Positions 8,801 to 17,263 are shown, counted from the first letter of the stretch. The stretch is 64,000 nucleotides of DNA from Janthinobacterium sp. TB1-E2 (GCF_036885605.1 NZ_CP142523.1:2790001-2854000); one strand, 5' to 3'. Numbers and translations are program-made. The notes: generated from the sequence alone by a model not told the origin.

Positions 8801-9940
8801 TTATTCCAGTTCCGGCTTGGCCTGCGTGGCATCCCTGGGCCCAGGCATGGTGTGGCTGTATGGATGAGCAGTACCCGGGAGCAAATCCGCCGCCAGTACC
8901 GACTTGCATTGGTCCATGACTTCCTTGTAGTGCTGCCACATTTCCACATACTTCTTCGGATGATTGATAAAGGTGATGCACATATCGGTCAAGTGCCCCT
9001 TGTTCAAGATCATCTTGACGATGTCGGTACTGGCCCTGGCAAGGTGTTCTGCCGTTCCTGCATTGATGGTGCTGGTACCGGGCTGGCTTTGCGCCAGCTT
9101 GTCGGCCAGTTCCTCTTCGAGCGCGACACGCTCGGCCTGTGCTTGCGCCAGCCCCGCGTTCGCCTCCACCTGTCCGGCCTTGCCGTCCGTGGCGCTGGCG
9201 GAACTTGCACCTTCCTGGGCTGTCTTAAGCATGACGACTTCCTTGCCCGTAGTGGCCAGGGCCGTTGGCTTGACTTGAACGGCGGCATCGGCATCGGCAT
9301 TGGCTTGCAGGGCTTGTTCTTTTTTGATGGCAAGATCCAGTTTCGCTTGCGTTGCCAAGGCATCCTGGGACGCCTTGAGGCGCCGTTGTGCCTCTGCGGT
9401 TATGTCGGTATGGTCTGCCAGCACCGGCTGGCGCGCCACCACGGCGCCAGTCAGTTGCTCGATGGCCAGGATACCCAGGGTCAGGTCTTGCGAACGCTCC
9501 ATGAGCAGCATGACGTCAGCATCGTTGAGCCATTTGTTTTGCGCGTATTCGCAGATATTGAACAGTTGCTGGCGCATCAGGGTGATGCTTTGGGAGTGCA
9601 GGCCCACGCTGGCGGCATTGGCGCGCAGGGCATTCGAGACGGCGGCGCTGTCGGGGCCGGCGCTAAGGGTGCCACCGAAGGAGGAGGCATACGATTGCAG
9701 GGCATCAGGTGTCGGCTCGGCACAGGCTTTGCCGTCTTTGGTGACATGAATCACGCGCTGGGCCGCGTCGAGGTGGACGGCCATGCCATCGCCTGGCAAG
9801 TCGGTCGTGCGGTGGATGGTGTGCAGGTTGGCGCAGGCCGATAGCGCCAGCAGGAGGGACGCGCTCGCGGCCATGCGCAAGGGCTTGTTGCCTGCATGGA
9901 TCAACTGGAGAGTGTGGCGACCGGTATCGATTGAAGGCAT
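8801..9940 (-). CDS. Putative lipoprotein with long helical region, function unknown
   Basis: A 379-residue predicted lipoprotein. The N-terminus has about 23 residues, then MAASASLLLALSACANL, where LSAC is a lipobox, so the mature protein would start at Cys. The middle (about 190-300) is alanine/glutamine/lysine-rich and strongly helical, including AQAQAERVALEEELADKLAQ, and probably forms a coiled coil. The start at 9940 has AAGGAG seven bases upstream; a longer open frame (to 10045) lacks one. It lies back to back with the luxR gene. I recognise no family. Confidence 0.68.
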   Translation of the reverse strand: MPSIDTGRHTLQLIHAGNKPLRMAASASLLLALSACANLHTIHRTTDLPGDGMAVHLDAAQRVIHVTKDGKACAEPTPDALQSYASSFGGTLSAGPDSAAVSNALRANAASVGLHSQSITLMRQQLFNICEYAQNKWLNDADVMLLMERSQDLTLGILAIEQLTGAVVARQPVLADHTDITAEAQRRLKASQDALATQAKLDLAIKKEQALQANADADAAVQVKPTALATTGKEVVMLKTAQEGASSASATDGKAGQVEANAGLAQAQAERVALEEELADKLAQSQPGTSTINAGTAEHLARASTDIVKMILNKGHLTDMCITFINHPKKYVEMWQHYKEVMDQCKSVLAADLLPGTAHPYSHTMPGPRDATQAKPELE

Positions 9941-10098
9941 GATGCTACTCCTTGATGAGGACGAGGTTAGGGAGAACACTGGCGATGGCATGCGCATGGC
10001 GGCAGCCGTCGATGCCATGGTGCGTGCCGGCCCGTTGCCACGCATCCTTCAAGTGAAGGATGCGGTACTGGTTTGCCGTTTTTTTTACAGGTAGGGCA

Positions 10099-11247
10099 AT
10101 GATGGACAAGGAAGGCGCGGATCCCGTTATCGCCGCCTTTTACCGGGCGGCATTGGAACCGTTGCAGTGGAGCGTGGCCATGCGCGCGTTCGCCCGGCTG
10201 GCGGGCGGCGATGTGGCCTGCTGTTTCCTGAAAGCGGAAACGGGCGCGGTACCGTCGCGTGGCTATGTGACCGGGCTGGACCAAAGCGCCTGGGAGGACG
10301 GCTACCGGCGCTACTACCATGCGCTTGATCCCGGCTATGCGGTGCTCACGCGCGGGCCGCCCGGGCGCATGCATCTGATGCAGGATTATTTCAGCGAGCA
10401 GGCCGTGGCGCGCAGCGAGTATTTCCAGGATTTCTATTTGCGCGCGGGTGTGCGCTATTCGTGCAGCGGCGTCGTGCGCGACAACGGCGCGCTCACCATC
10501 CTGTCCGCGCACCGCGCCGCGGGCCAGGGTCCGTATGACCGGAACACGTGCGGCCAGCTGCAGCGCGTGCTTGACCATCTGCCGAATGTTTTTTGCCTGC
10601 GCGATACGGCGCAGCAAGCCCAGGCGCATGGCGCGCTGGCCTGGGAGGCGCTCGATGCCTTGCCGCGCGCCATCTTGCTGGCCGATGCCTGCCTGCGGCT
10701 GGTTTTCATGAACCTGGCGGCGCAGCGCTTGCTGGCCGCGACGTCGCCGCTCGCCTCCGTGATCACCTTGCATGGCGGTAAGGTGGCTGTGCGCGTGAGC
10801 CAGCTGCAACAGCAACTGGCGCAGCGCGTGCGGCAGGCTTGCGTCGGACTGGCGTGCCACCGTCCCGCTCCCTTGTATGCGAGTGACGCAGACGGCCGGC
10901 CGGCGCTGGAAATCGGCATCCTGCCGCTGCCCGTGCGTATCGGCCCGGCAGACGGGGAGGGCGCCAGCCTGGCCATGCTGTCCTTGCGGCCACTGTTCAG
11001 GAGCGCGCGGCGGCATTGGCCCGGCGCGGCCGAGCGGCCATGCGGCTTGACGGGCGCGGAGTGGTCGCTGGCGCTGGCCCTGGCCGACGGCATGGAGCCA
11101 GCCGAGTACGCGCAGCGCCAGGGCGTGTGCATCAGTACCGTACGCAGCCAGATCCAGGCCATCCTGGCCAAGACAGGCACGCACCGCAGCAGCGAGATCG
11201 CCAGCCTGTTCAGCGCGCTTGAATGGCACGCTGGCGCGCAGCCATAA
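10099..11247 (+). CDS. LuxR-family transcriptional regulator
   Basis: A 382-residue regulator starting at ATGATG after AGGTAGGG. The C-terminal 65 residues are a LuxR helix-turn-helix: LTGAEWSLALALADGMEPAEYA then GVCISTVRSQIQAILAKTGT, the recognition helix. The N-terminal about 300 residues have no receiver domain or clear autoinducer domain. They contain a PAS-like stretch near 190-290 (LPRAILLADACLRLVFMN). Such orphan LuxR proteins with PAS-like sensors are common in Oxalobacteraceae. The target is unknown; the divergent lipoprotein gene is a candidate. A hairpin follows the stop. Confidence 0.85.
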   Translation: MMDKEGADPVIAAFYRAALEPLQWSVAMRAFARLAGGDVACCFLKAETGAVPSRGYVTGLDQSAWEDGYRRYYHALDPGYAVLTRGPPGRMHLMQDYFSEQAVARSEYFQDFYLRAGVRYSCSGVVRDNGALTILSAHRAAGQGPYDRNTCGQLQRVLDHLPNVFCLRDTAQQAQAHGALAWEALDALPRAILLADACLRLVFMNLAAQRLLAATSPLASVITLHGGKVAVRVSQLQQQLAQRVRQACVGLACHRPAPLYASDADGRPALEIGILPLPVRIGPADGEGASLAMLSLRPLFRSARRHWPGAAERPCGLTGAEWSLALALADGMEPAEYAQRQGVCISTVRSQIQAILAKTGTHRSSEIASLFSALEWHAGAQP

Positions 11248-11272
11248 AAAAACCGGGACATGTCCCGGTTTT
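11246..11272 (-). terminator. Intrinsic terminator of the sulfate-binding protein gene
   Basis: AACCGGGACATGTCCCGGTT (11251-11270) is a perfect self-complementary stem. Read on the minus strand it is followed by seven T residues, a strong Rho-independent terminator 18 bases beyond the sbp stop. On the plus strand only four Ts follow, so it may also serve luxR weakly. Confidence 0.8.
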
Positions 11273-11290
11273 GTGCTGGTATGGCGAAGA

Positions 11291-12346
11291 TTACTTCTGA
11301 TAAATCTTGTCGAACTCGCCGCCATCGTCAAAGTGTTTCTTTTGCGCTTGTTTCCAGCCGCCAAACACGTCATCGATGGTGAACAGCGTGATCGGCTTGA
11401 AGCTGGCCGCGTATTTCTTGGCGACTGCTGCCGAACGGGGGCGCAGATAGTGCTTGGCGACCAGTTCCTGGCCGGGTTCCGAGTACAGGTATTGCAGGTA
11501 GGCTGTGGCTTCCTTGCGGATGCCGCGGCGGTCGACGACCTTGTCGACGACGGCCACCGGGGACTCGGCCAGGATGGAGATGCTTGGATACACCACTTCG
11601 AAGTTGTCGCCGAATTCGGCGCGCACCAGTTGTACTTCATTTTCAAACGTCACCAGCACGTCGCCGATTTCACGCTGCGTGAAGGTGGTCGTGGCGCCAC
11701 GGCCGCCGCCGTCCAGCACGGGTACGTTCTTGAACAGCTTGGTAACGAGGTCGCGCGCCTGCGCTTCGCTGCCGCCTTTTTTCACGGCATAGCCCCATGC
11801 CGCCAGGTAGGTGTAGCGGCCATTGCCCGAGGTTTTCGGGTTCGGCACGATGACCTTGATGCCGGGCTTGGCCAGGTCGTCCCAATCCTTGATGCGTTTC
11901 GGGTTGCCTTTGCGCACCAGGTACACCATGGTCGAATAAAACGGCGCCGCATTGTTCGGGAATTTCTTGGCCCAGTCGGCCACCACGAGTCCGCGGTCGA
12001 CGAGGATATCGATGTCATTGGCCTGGTTCATGGTCACGACGGACGCTTCCAGGCCATCGGCGACGGAGCGCGCCTGCTTGCTTGAGCCGCCGTGCGACTG
12101 CTTGATGGTGATGGTTTCGCCCGTTTTGGCTTTCCAGTCAGCAATAAATGCGGGGTTCACATCCTTGAACAGTTCGCGCATCACGTCGTAAGAGGCGTTC
12201 AGCAAGACCACGGGTTCGGCGGCGCTGGCCGCCATGGGCAGGCTCATGGCGGCAGCGGACGCGGCCAGGGCGCTGGCCAGGAACCAGCGGCGCGAGCGTT
12301 GGGTGAGCGTCGCTGCGGTGGTCGATACGGCGTTGGAATGGGTCAT
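11291..12346 (-). CDS. sbp: Sulfate/thiosulfate ABC transporter substrate-binding protein
   Basis: A 351-residue periplasmic binding protein of the Sbp/CysP family that delivers sulfate or thiosulfate to the CysTWA permease. After a long N-terminus come LLNASYDVMRELFKDVNPAF, TITIKQSHGGSSKQARSV (anion-binding region) and NPKTSGNGRYTYLAAWGYA, all family hallmarks. The leader QRSRRWFLASALAASAA contains SRRWFLA, close to the Tat consensus SRRxFLK, so export may be by Tat rather than Sec. AAGAG precedes the ATG. No permease genes are adjacent; the gene stands alone with its own terminator. Confidence 0.9.
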   Translation of the reverse strand: MTHSNAVSTTAATLTQRSRRWFLASALAASAAAMSLPMAASAAEPVVLLNASYDVMRELFKDVNPAFIADWKAKTGETITIKQSHGGSSKQARSVADGLEASVVTMNQANDIDILVDRGLVVADWAKKFPNNAAPFYSTMVYLVRKGNPKRIKDWDDLAKPGIKVIVPNPKTSGNGRYTYLAAWGYAVKKGGSEAQARDLVTKLFKNVPVLDGGGRGATTTFTQREIGDVLVTFENEVQLVRAEFGDNFEVVYPSISILAESPVAVVDKVVDRRGIRKEATAYLQYLYSEPGQELVAKHYLRPRSAAVAKKYAASFKPITLFTIDDVFGGWKQAQKKHFDDGGEFDKIYQK

Positions 12347-12647
12347 GTTGAACTCTTGTTGTGAGAATAGATAGACATAGTCTAAAATTCCGGCCGGAAA
12401 AGAAACGAATTTTTCGTAATATGCTTAGATTTGATTCCCGTTTACGCTAAAAAACAGATATCGATTTTTGGAAACATTCGTGGGCAAGGCGCGCACCAGC
12501 ACTTAGTCTGCAGGCATGGCGCCATAGGCAAAACCGGTCTGTGGCGTGCGGCAAAAAACCCGATTGCGCCGCTTGGTGTATAGTCGAATCGCACGATACA
12601 GGGGTAAAACCGCCTGCATCGGCAACTGGAATATTTTGTGAGCGTAC
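12347..12647. other. 301-base intergenic region with two dyads near the sbp start
   Basis: AT-rich, between divergent sbp and the GNAT gene. Close to the sbp start are TAGAC-ATA-GTCTA (12372-12384) and the perfect palindrome TTCCGGCCGGAA (12388-12399). Both are placed where an operator or CysB-type control site of sbp could lie. The rest, up to the GNAT start, shows no gene that I can support. Confidence 0.4.
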
Positions 12648-13178
12648 ATGAGTCTTGAAATTCGTATTGCAACATCGACCGACGCTTTCGAGGCGTGCAA
12701 CGTATTACGACGCTCCATCGTCGAATGCTGCAGCCTCGATCATCGGGACGATCCGGCCATCCTGGAAGCCTGGCTGGGCAATAAAACACCGCAGATGGTG
12801 GCGTGCTGGTTCGCGTCGCCCACCAATTTTTCGCTGGTCGCAGTCGAGGCGGGCGCCGTGGTCGGCGTCGGCTTGCTGACGCGCGCCGGCAAGCTGGCCC
12901 TGTGCTATCTGCTGCCCGAGGCGCAAGGCCGCGGCGCGGGCAAGGCGCTGGTGGAGCAGCTGGAAGCGCAGGCGCGCGAGTGGGGCATCAAGGCCCTGCA
13001 GCTGCACAGCACGGCCAGCAGCCAGGCCTTTTTCGTCAAGCGGGGCTATGTCGAGGCGGGCAATGTGCGTTCGCCATATGGCGTGGAAACGATTTTTTGC
13101 TGGAAACAGATTGATCCCGCAGGCATTGCCAGTGGCGACCCCAAGCGCAAGCGCTTTTGCAACTGCAATTCGGCCTGA
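12648..13178 (+). CDS. GNAT-family N-acetyltransferase
   Basis: A 176-residue protein with the GNAT fold: an N-terminal helix pair (DAFEACNVLRRSIVECC), beta strands around VAVEAGAVVGVGLLT, the acetyl-CoA-binding loop in LPEAQGRGAGKALVEQLEAQA (Q/RxxGxG/A type) and the C-terminal SSQAFFVKRGYVEAGN strand-helix. It probably acetylates a small molecule or peptide amine; the substrate is unknown. The start has no clear ribosome binding site. The cysteine/lysine-rich tail (KRKRFCNCNSA) is unusual. Convergent with the amidotransferase gene. Confidence 0.87.
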   Translation: MSLEIRIATSTDAFEACNVLRRSIVECCSLDHRDDPAILEAWLGNKTPQMVACWFASPTNFSLVAVEAGAVVGVGLLTRAGKLALCYLLPEAQGRGAGKALVEQLEAQAREWGIKALQLHSTASSQAFFVKRGYVEAGNVRSPYGVETIFCWKQIDPAGIASGDPKRKRFCNCNSA

Positions 13179-13196
13179 CGGCTATCCTGCATTTCA

Positions 13197-13233
13197 GCCC
13201 GCCCATCCGGCGGCGGGCCTTTCCTTCCTTTGA
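13197..13233 (+). terminator. Probable terminator of the GNAT gene
   Basis: GCCCGCC (13197-13203) and GGCGGGC (13212-13218) form a 7-pair GC stem followed by a pyrimidine-rich CTTTCCTTCCTTT run, 18 bases after the GNAT stop. The T-tract is interrupted, hence moderate confidence. Confidence 0.45.
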
Positions 13234-13243
13234 ATAGTTTCCC

Positions 13244-14056
13244 TCAATAACTGATCTGGATATACACGCCTGGTTGCGCGCGATCGTTTGCCGGTAGCAA
13301 GGTGCCGCCGGCAAACAGTTTCAGTTCGCCGGGCGCGAACGCCAGCCAGTCCTCGTTTTGCGTCAGCGGATGCGTGGCGATGACGGCGATGCGGTCGTCC
13401 AGATGGTTGTGCTGGCGAAAGTCGATGCTGCGCTCGCAGTCGATCAGTTGCGCCACGGAAAACGGATATTCGCGTATTACATAGTGCAGATGCGTGGAAC
13501 AGTGGGCAAACAGCAGCTCGCCGTCCGACAGGATGAAATTGAAGCTGCCGTGCGCGGCGATGTCCGTGGCGACCTCGGCGATGGCGGTGCGCAAGTCGGC
13601 GCGCGCGGGTTCGCCAGCGGGAAAGCGCGTGCGCAGGCTGGCTAGCAGGTGGCAAAACGCCTGCTCGCTGTCCGTGTCGCCGCTGGCGCGGTAGTGCGCA
13701 TTGGCGGGCGCGCGCCACGTTTTCAAGTCGCCATTGTGGGCAAATGACCAGGTCTTGCCCCACAGTTCGCGGGCGAACGGGTGGGTGTTTTCCGGCGCGA
13801 TGCGGCCTTGCGTAGCCTTGCGGATGTGCGCGACGATGTTTTTCGCTTTCACGGGATGCTGCTGTACCTGGGCCGCCAGCGGCGAATCGATGGCGGCCAG
13901 GTGATCCGTCAGCAGGGTGCAGCCGCTACTGGAATGATAGGCGATGCCCCAGCCGTCGCGGTGCTCGTCCGTGCGTCCGCCCCGCTCGGCAAAGCCGGCA
14001 AAGGAAAATCCCAGCGCGGCCGGTTTGCTGCTGTTCATTGCGAGTAACTGGCACAT
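13244..14056 (-). CDS. Class II glutamine amidotransferase (YafJ-like)
   Basis: A 270-residue enzyme of the N-terminal-nucleophile family. The start at 14056 gives MCQLLAMNSSKP, so Cys2 becomes the N-terminal nucleophile after Met removal. AGGAAGGG precedes it, which decides the start over the longer frame to 14113. Further landmarks: GGRTDEHRDGWGIAYH (glutamine pocket), VAHIRKATQG, ENTHPFARE, and FAHNGDL (oxyanion hole asparagine-glycine). Homologues of YafJ/DUG3 type hydrolyse gamma-glutamyl compounds. No synthetase partner is adjacent, so the acceptor is unknown. Confidence 0.88.
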   Translation of the reverse strand: MCQLLAMNSSKPAALGFSFAGFAERGGRTDEHRDGWGIAYHSSSGCTLLTDHLAAIDSPLAAQVQQHPVKAKNIVAHIRKATQGRIAPENTHPFARELWGKTWSFAHNGDLKTWRAPANAHYRASGDTDSEQAFCHLLASLRTRFPAGEPARADLRTAIAEVATDIAAHGSFNFILSDGELLFAHCSTHLHYVIREYPFSVAQLIDCERSIDFRQHNHLDDRIAVIATHPLTQNEDWLAFAPGELKLFAGGTLLPANDRAQPGVYIQISY

Positions 14057-14285
14057 GGCGGCCCTTCCTGATGGTATCGGTACATGCCCACAGTAAAGGC
14101 CGGGGCAGGTCACAGGAACGAATGTTTCCGACTATCGTTATGCGCTGGCCGTCGCAACCCTTATGTGCTGGGCGCATATCAAATGGCGAAACCATTCGTT
14201 CTCCTTTGCTTGGCGCTGCCTTACTCTGCACACTTTGGCGCCGTCCTCCCCATGAGGGCAGCTGGCGCAGCCCGATGAAGGAGCA

Positions 14286-15125
14286 CGTATGCCATTTCCC
14301 GTCCTGAAAAATTACCTGGCCCGCCTGTCGCACCAAACCCAGGCCGGCACCAGCGTCTGGCTCGACGGGGAGGGCAGGGCGCTGGGGCGCTTTTTCAATT
14401 GCACCATGACGAGCGCCTTCCAGCCGCTGCGCGAACTGGACAGCGGCAAGCTGGTGGCGTTCGAAGGGCTGGCGCGCAGCGTGTCGAAGGCGGACGAGGG
14501 CTTGTCGCTGTGGCGCTTGCTCGACCACGCGGCCAGCGACGATGAATCCGTGGAGCTGGACCGGTTGTGCCGCATGCTGCACGCGATCAATTTCTTTCGC
14601 CAGGGCGAAGCGGAGCAGTCGGACCTGTACCTGAACGTGCATGACCGTCTGCTGAGCGCCGTCAGCAGCAATCACGGCCACGCTTTTCAGCGCATCCTCG
14701 ACGCGCTGGGCTTGCCCATCGAGCGCATCGTGCTGCAATTGCCGACGGTCACGACTAACCAGGGCTGGCTGCTCAATTACGTGGCCGACAATTACCGCCG
14801 CAACGGTTTTCGCCTGGCCATCAATGTGGCCAGCGTGCAGGAGGCGACCGGCATGCTGGAGCGCTTGCACCCGCATACGTTCAAGCTCGACGCGGGCAAT
14901 CTCAGCGACGAGCAGGCCGTCGCCAGCTTCGTTACTCTGTGCCATGCGGCGAAGATCCGCGTCATTTTCAAGCGCCTCGACACGCCGCCGGCGCTGGCCG
15001 CGCTGCAGCGGGTTGCCGCCATCACGGGCTTGCCCATCGTGGCCCAAGGATATTTATTGGACAAGCCGTTGACGGCGCTGGCGCAGGCAAGCCGCGACGT
15101 GGCGGCCAGCGCGGCAGCCGCATAG
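14286..15125 (+). CDS. Degenerate EAL-domain protein, probably catalytically inactive
   Basis: A 278-residue protein (initiating ATG at 14289, preceded by GAAGGAG) whose body aligns with EAL c-di-GMP phosphodiesterases. Most metal and catalytic residues are replaced. The EALLR motif is FEGLAR. The second glutamate of IELTE is glutamine (LQLPT). The DDFG aspartates are absent (AINVASV). EGVET is KRLDT. The fold markers LNVHDRLL, FKLDAG and QGYLLDKPL remain. This is the pattern of enzymatically dead EAL proteins such as YdiV or the EAL part of LapD-like proteins, which act by binding partners or c-di-GMP. A direct role in flagellar control is only a guess. Confidence 0.75.
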   Translation, partial: RMPFPVLKNYLARLSHQTQAGTSVWLDGEGRALGRFFNCTMTSAFQPLRELDSGKLVAFEGLARSVSKADEGLSLWRLLDHAASDDESVELDRLCRMLHAINFFRQGEAEQSDLYLNVHDRLLSAVSSNHGHAFQRILDALGLPIERIVLQLPTVTTNQGWLLNYVADNYRRNGFRLAINVASVQEATGMLERLHPHTFKLDAGNLSDEQAVASFVTLCHAAKIRVIFKRLDTPPALAALQRVAAITGLPIVAQGYLLDKPLTALAQASRDVAASAAAA

Positions 15126-15225
15126 GGCACCGAATACCAAAAATGAGGGTGACACGATAGGCATTGAGGGTTTTTCTTCGCAGCACAATACGCTATAGTA
15201 TTCCCATCGTTAAATTGGACTGACT

Positions 15226-15975
15226 ATGGCATCGCGCAGAAATTTTCTACATCACGGTATGGGCCTGGCCGCGCTGGGCCTGGTAGCCACTCCTCTCATC
15301 GGCTGCGCCTCGCGCACGGCCGCTCCGGCCTCGGCTTCGGCCAGCGCCAAGCCGCGCGCACCGCGCACGGCCGTGCCGCCTCAGCCGACGCAACTGGCCA
15401 GCGTCGACCGCTCGGTCACGTCGCAGTCGCGCCAGGCCATCACCGAGATGGAACCGCCGCCCGACATCTTCGACGCGCAGGCGCTGGACCTGGAATTCTG
15501 GCTCAAGCCCCGCACCCTGGAAGTGGTGCGTCCGGCCAGCAATGAAAAGGCGAAATTGCTGTACTGGAAAGATGGCGAAGTCATCGATTCGGCTTACCAG
15601 GAACTGTGCCACTTGCTGCGCGACGTGAACGGCAAGAAGACGGCGCCGATCGACCCGAAACTGCTGGAAACCCTGTGGGGCACGCAAGCGTTCGTGGCCC
15701 GTTACGGCATCGAGCAGCCACTGGAGATCCTGTCGGGCTACCGCACGGCCGAGTCGAACAGCCGCCTGCGCGAAGCGGGCGTGCCGGCCGCGCGCCAGTC
15801 GCTGCACATCTCGGGCCGCGCCGCCGACATCCGCGTGGCGAATCTGAACGCGGAAGTGCTCGGTTCGCTCGTGCGCAGCTTCAAGCAGGGCGGCGTGGGC
15901 TTTTATTACCGCAATGGCCCGCGCGGCGGCTGGATCCATGCGGATACGGGCCTCCAGCGCGTCTGGAAAGGTTAA
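15226..15975 (+). CDS. DUF882/YcbK-family peptidoglycan-binding lipoprotein (M15-like)
   Basis: A 249-residue exported protein. The leader MASRRNFLHHGMGLAALGL has a twin-arginine motif (SRRNFL) and ends in a lipobox (LIGC), suggesting a Tat-exported lipoprotein. The C-terminal half is the DUF882 domain: LEILSGYRTAESNSRLREAG, SLHISGRAADIRV (zinc-ligand pattern HxxGxAxD) and GGVGFYYRNGPRGGWIHAD (second histidine ligand), related to D-Ala-D-Ala carboxypeptidases of family M15. The middle DLEFWLKPRTLEVVRPASNE is normal for the YcbK family. Likely a murein-modifying enzyme at the envelope. Confidence 0.85.
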   Translation: MASRRNFLHHGMGLAALGLVATPLIGCASRTAAPASASASAKPRAPRTAVPPQPTQLASVDRSVTSQSRQAITEMEPPPDIFDAQALDLEFWLKPRTLEVVRPASNEKAKLLYWKDGEVIDSAYQELCHLLRDVNGKKTAPIDPKLLETLWGTQAFVARYGIEQPLEILSGYRTAESNSRLREAGVPAARQSLHISGRAADIRVANLNAEVLGSLVRSFKQGGVGFYYRNGPRGGWIHADTGLQRVWKG

Positions 15976-15989
15976 ACGAAAGATTAAAC

Positions 15990-16108
15990 ACCTGACAAAA
16001 CCGTTGCGAGCGGTAGTGATTTGTGGCCGAGACGCGCAGCCGTACGAAGGTACGGCGAGCATCGCAGGCCGCAAGGCGCACCGCGCAGTAGGTTTGGTCA
16101 GGCGTTTT
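15990..16108. repeat. Structured intergenic repeat-like element
   Basis: The ends are inverted: CACCTGACAAAACC... on the left pairs with ...GGTTTGGTCAGGCG on the right (11 positions, one mismatch), and the next blocks (TTGCGAGCGGT / ACCGCGCAG) continue the pairing. The centre has the palindrome CGTACGAAGGTACG. The whole 119 bases can fold into one long hairpin between the convergent DUF882 and DUF3460 genes. Neither strand looks like a protein gene. It could be a short interspersed or MITE-like repeat or a bidirectional terminator; I recall similar sequences in related genomes but cannot verify this. Confidence 0.5.
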
Positions 16109-16311
16109 TAGTCGTAGTGGTAGGGCGGCTCCGGCACGCTGTCGGCGTGGATCAGTTCCAGTTCGCGCAGCTTGGCCGGGCGTTCCCACCAGATGCGCCA
16201 GCCACGCCGCTGGTTTTCCAGTACTTCCGGGTGCGTCTGCAGATAGCCGTCGATAAAGCGGGTAAAGTCCGAGACATAGCCGCTGCGGCGGTACGGTAGT
16301 CGATGGCGCAT
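16108..16311 (-). CDS. DUF3460-family small protein
   Basis: A 67-residue protein beginning MRHRLPYRRSGYVSDFTRF and containing FIDGYLQTHPEVLENQRRG followed by WRIWWERP, the DUF3460 signature (YVSDFT...HPE...Q..G...WW.+P) known in betaproteobacteria. The start at 16311 has GGGAGGA seven bases upstream, an excellent ribosome site. A much longer frame open to 16845 runs antisense to the lysR gene and is rejected. It is divergent from that lysR gene across about 70 bases. Function of the family is unknown. Confidence 0.8.
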   Translation of the reverse strand: MRHRLPYRRSGYVSDFTRFIDGYLQTHPEVLENQRRGWRIWWERPAKLRELELIHADSVPEPPYHYD

Positions 16312-16381
16312 GCGCGTCCTCCCATGGTTTTTCCTTTTGACCGCCCTGGCGCGCAAAAGTGCCGCACTTTCTACTTTCCCC

Positions 16382-17263
16382 ATGAAACTGTCCAGCCATA
16401 ACATCGAACTGTTCCTGGCCGTCGTCGATGGCGGCTCGTTCTCGGCCGCCGCGCGCGCCTTGCGGCGGGCGCCATCGGCCGTCAGCATGGCGATGGCCAA
16501 TATCGAGGCGGAACTGGGTATCGCCCTGTTCGACCGGGGCGCGCGCGAAGCCGTGCCCACGCCGGCCGCCATGGCGCTGCTTCCCCACGCGCGCCTGATC
16601 GCCGAGCAGTTGAAGCAGTTGCACCTGCACGTGCAGGAATTGTCGCAGGGATTGGAAAGCCGCATTTCGCTGGGCATCGCGGCCGAGCTCGACCATACGC
16701 CCTTCCTGGCCGCCGTGCGCGCGCTGTCGCAGCGCCATCCGCTGCTCGACATCGAAGTGTTGACGGCGCCGCAGGACGATGTGCTCGACATGCTGCACCG
16801 GGGCCGCATCAGCGCCTGCATGGCTTTTGCTGGCGGGCGCATCAATCACGAGGAACAGTTCCAGCTGGTGGGCAGCGATGCCTTGCTGGCGATTATCTCC
16901 ACCCAGCATCCGCCCGACGCGGCGGGCCGGCCCCTGTATATCGAGGAATTGGTGAATTTGCGCCAGATCATCGTGGCCAGCCGCGAACTCGACCTGGCCG
17001 ACGCGCGCCCCGTGGTGGGACTGTCCTACTGGCGCACGGACAGCTTGCCGATGGCGCTGGCGATGGTGGAAGCGGGCCTGGGCTGGGGCAACTTTGCCGC
17101 CTCGGCCATCCAGGATTCGCTGGCGGCGGGGCGGGTGCGCTGCGTGGCGTTCAAGAATACGGGCAATGGCCTCGTCGTGCCCATCCACCTCGTGTGGATG
17201 AAGGACCGGCCGCTGGGCATGGCGGCGCGGTCCTTTCTTCAGTTGCTCAGCGAAGCGGCCTGA
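16382..17263 (+). CDS. LysR-family transcriptional regulator
   Basis: A 293-residue LysR protein. Helix-turn-helix at about 1-60 (MKLSSHNIELFLAVVDGGSF then AAARALRRAPSAVSMAMANIE), effector domain from about 90. The start at 16382 gives the family's usual N-terminus; a longer frame to 16310 would add 24 unrelated residues. No clear ribosome site is visible. The last 25 bases overlap, convergently, the PACE transporter gene. It may control the divergent DUF3460 gene or itself; a role in efflux control is possible but unproven. Confidence 0.87.
   Translation: MKLSSHNIELFLAVVDGGSFSAAARALRRAPSAVSMAMANIEAELGIALFDRGAREAVPTPAAMALLPHARLIAEQLKQLHLHVQELSQGLESRISLGIAAELDHTPFLAAVRALSQRHPLLDIEVLTAPQDDVLDMLHRGRISACMAFAGGRINHEEQFQLVGSDALLAIISTQHPPDAAGRPLYIEELVNLRQIIVASRELDLADARPVVGLSYWRTDSLPMALAMVEAGLGWGNFAASAIQDSLAAGRVRCVAFKNTGNGLVVPIHLVWMKDRPLGMAARSFLQLLSEAA

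Noticed and set aside
9967..11646. 559-codon minus-strand frame across luxR and the sbp end
   Set aside because: It crosses a strong hairpin and two real genes; no domains, Arg/His/Gln-rich.
12442..12789. 115-codon minus-strand frame upstream of the GNAT gene
   Set aside because: Overlaps the GNAT start, has no ribosome site and a cysteine/arginine-rich composition without a family.
16312..16845. Upstream extension of the DUF3460 gene, antisense to lysR
   Set aside because: The good ribosome site and the family start at 16311; the extension has no family match and runs antisense to a clear LysR gene.
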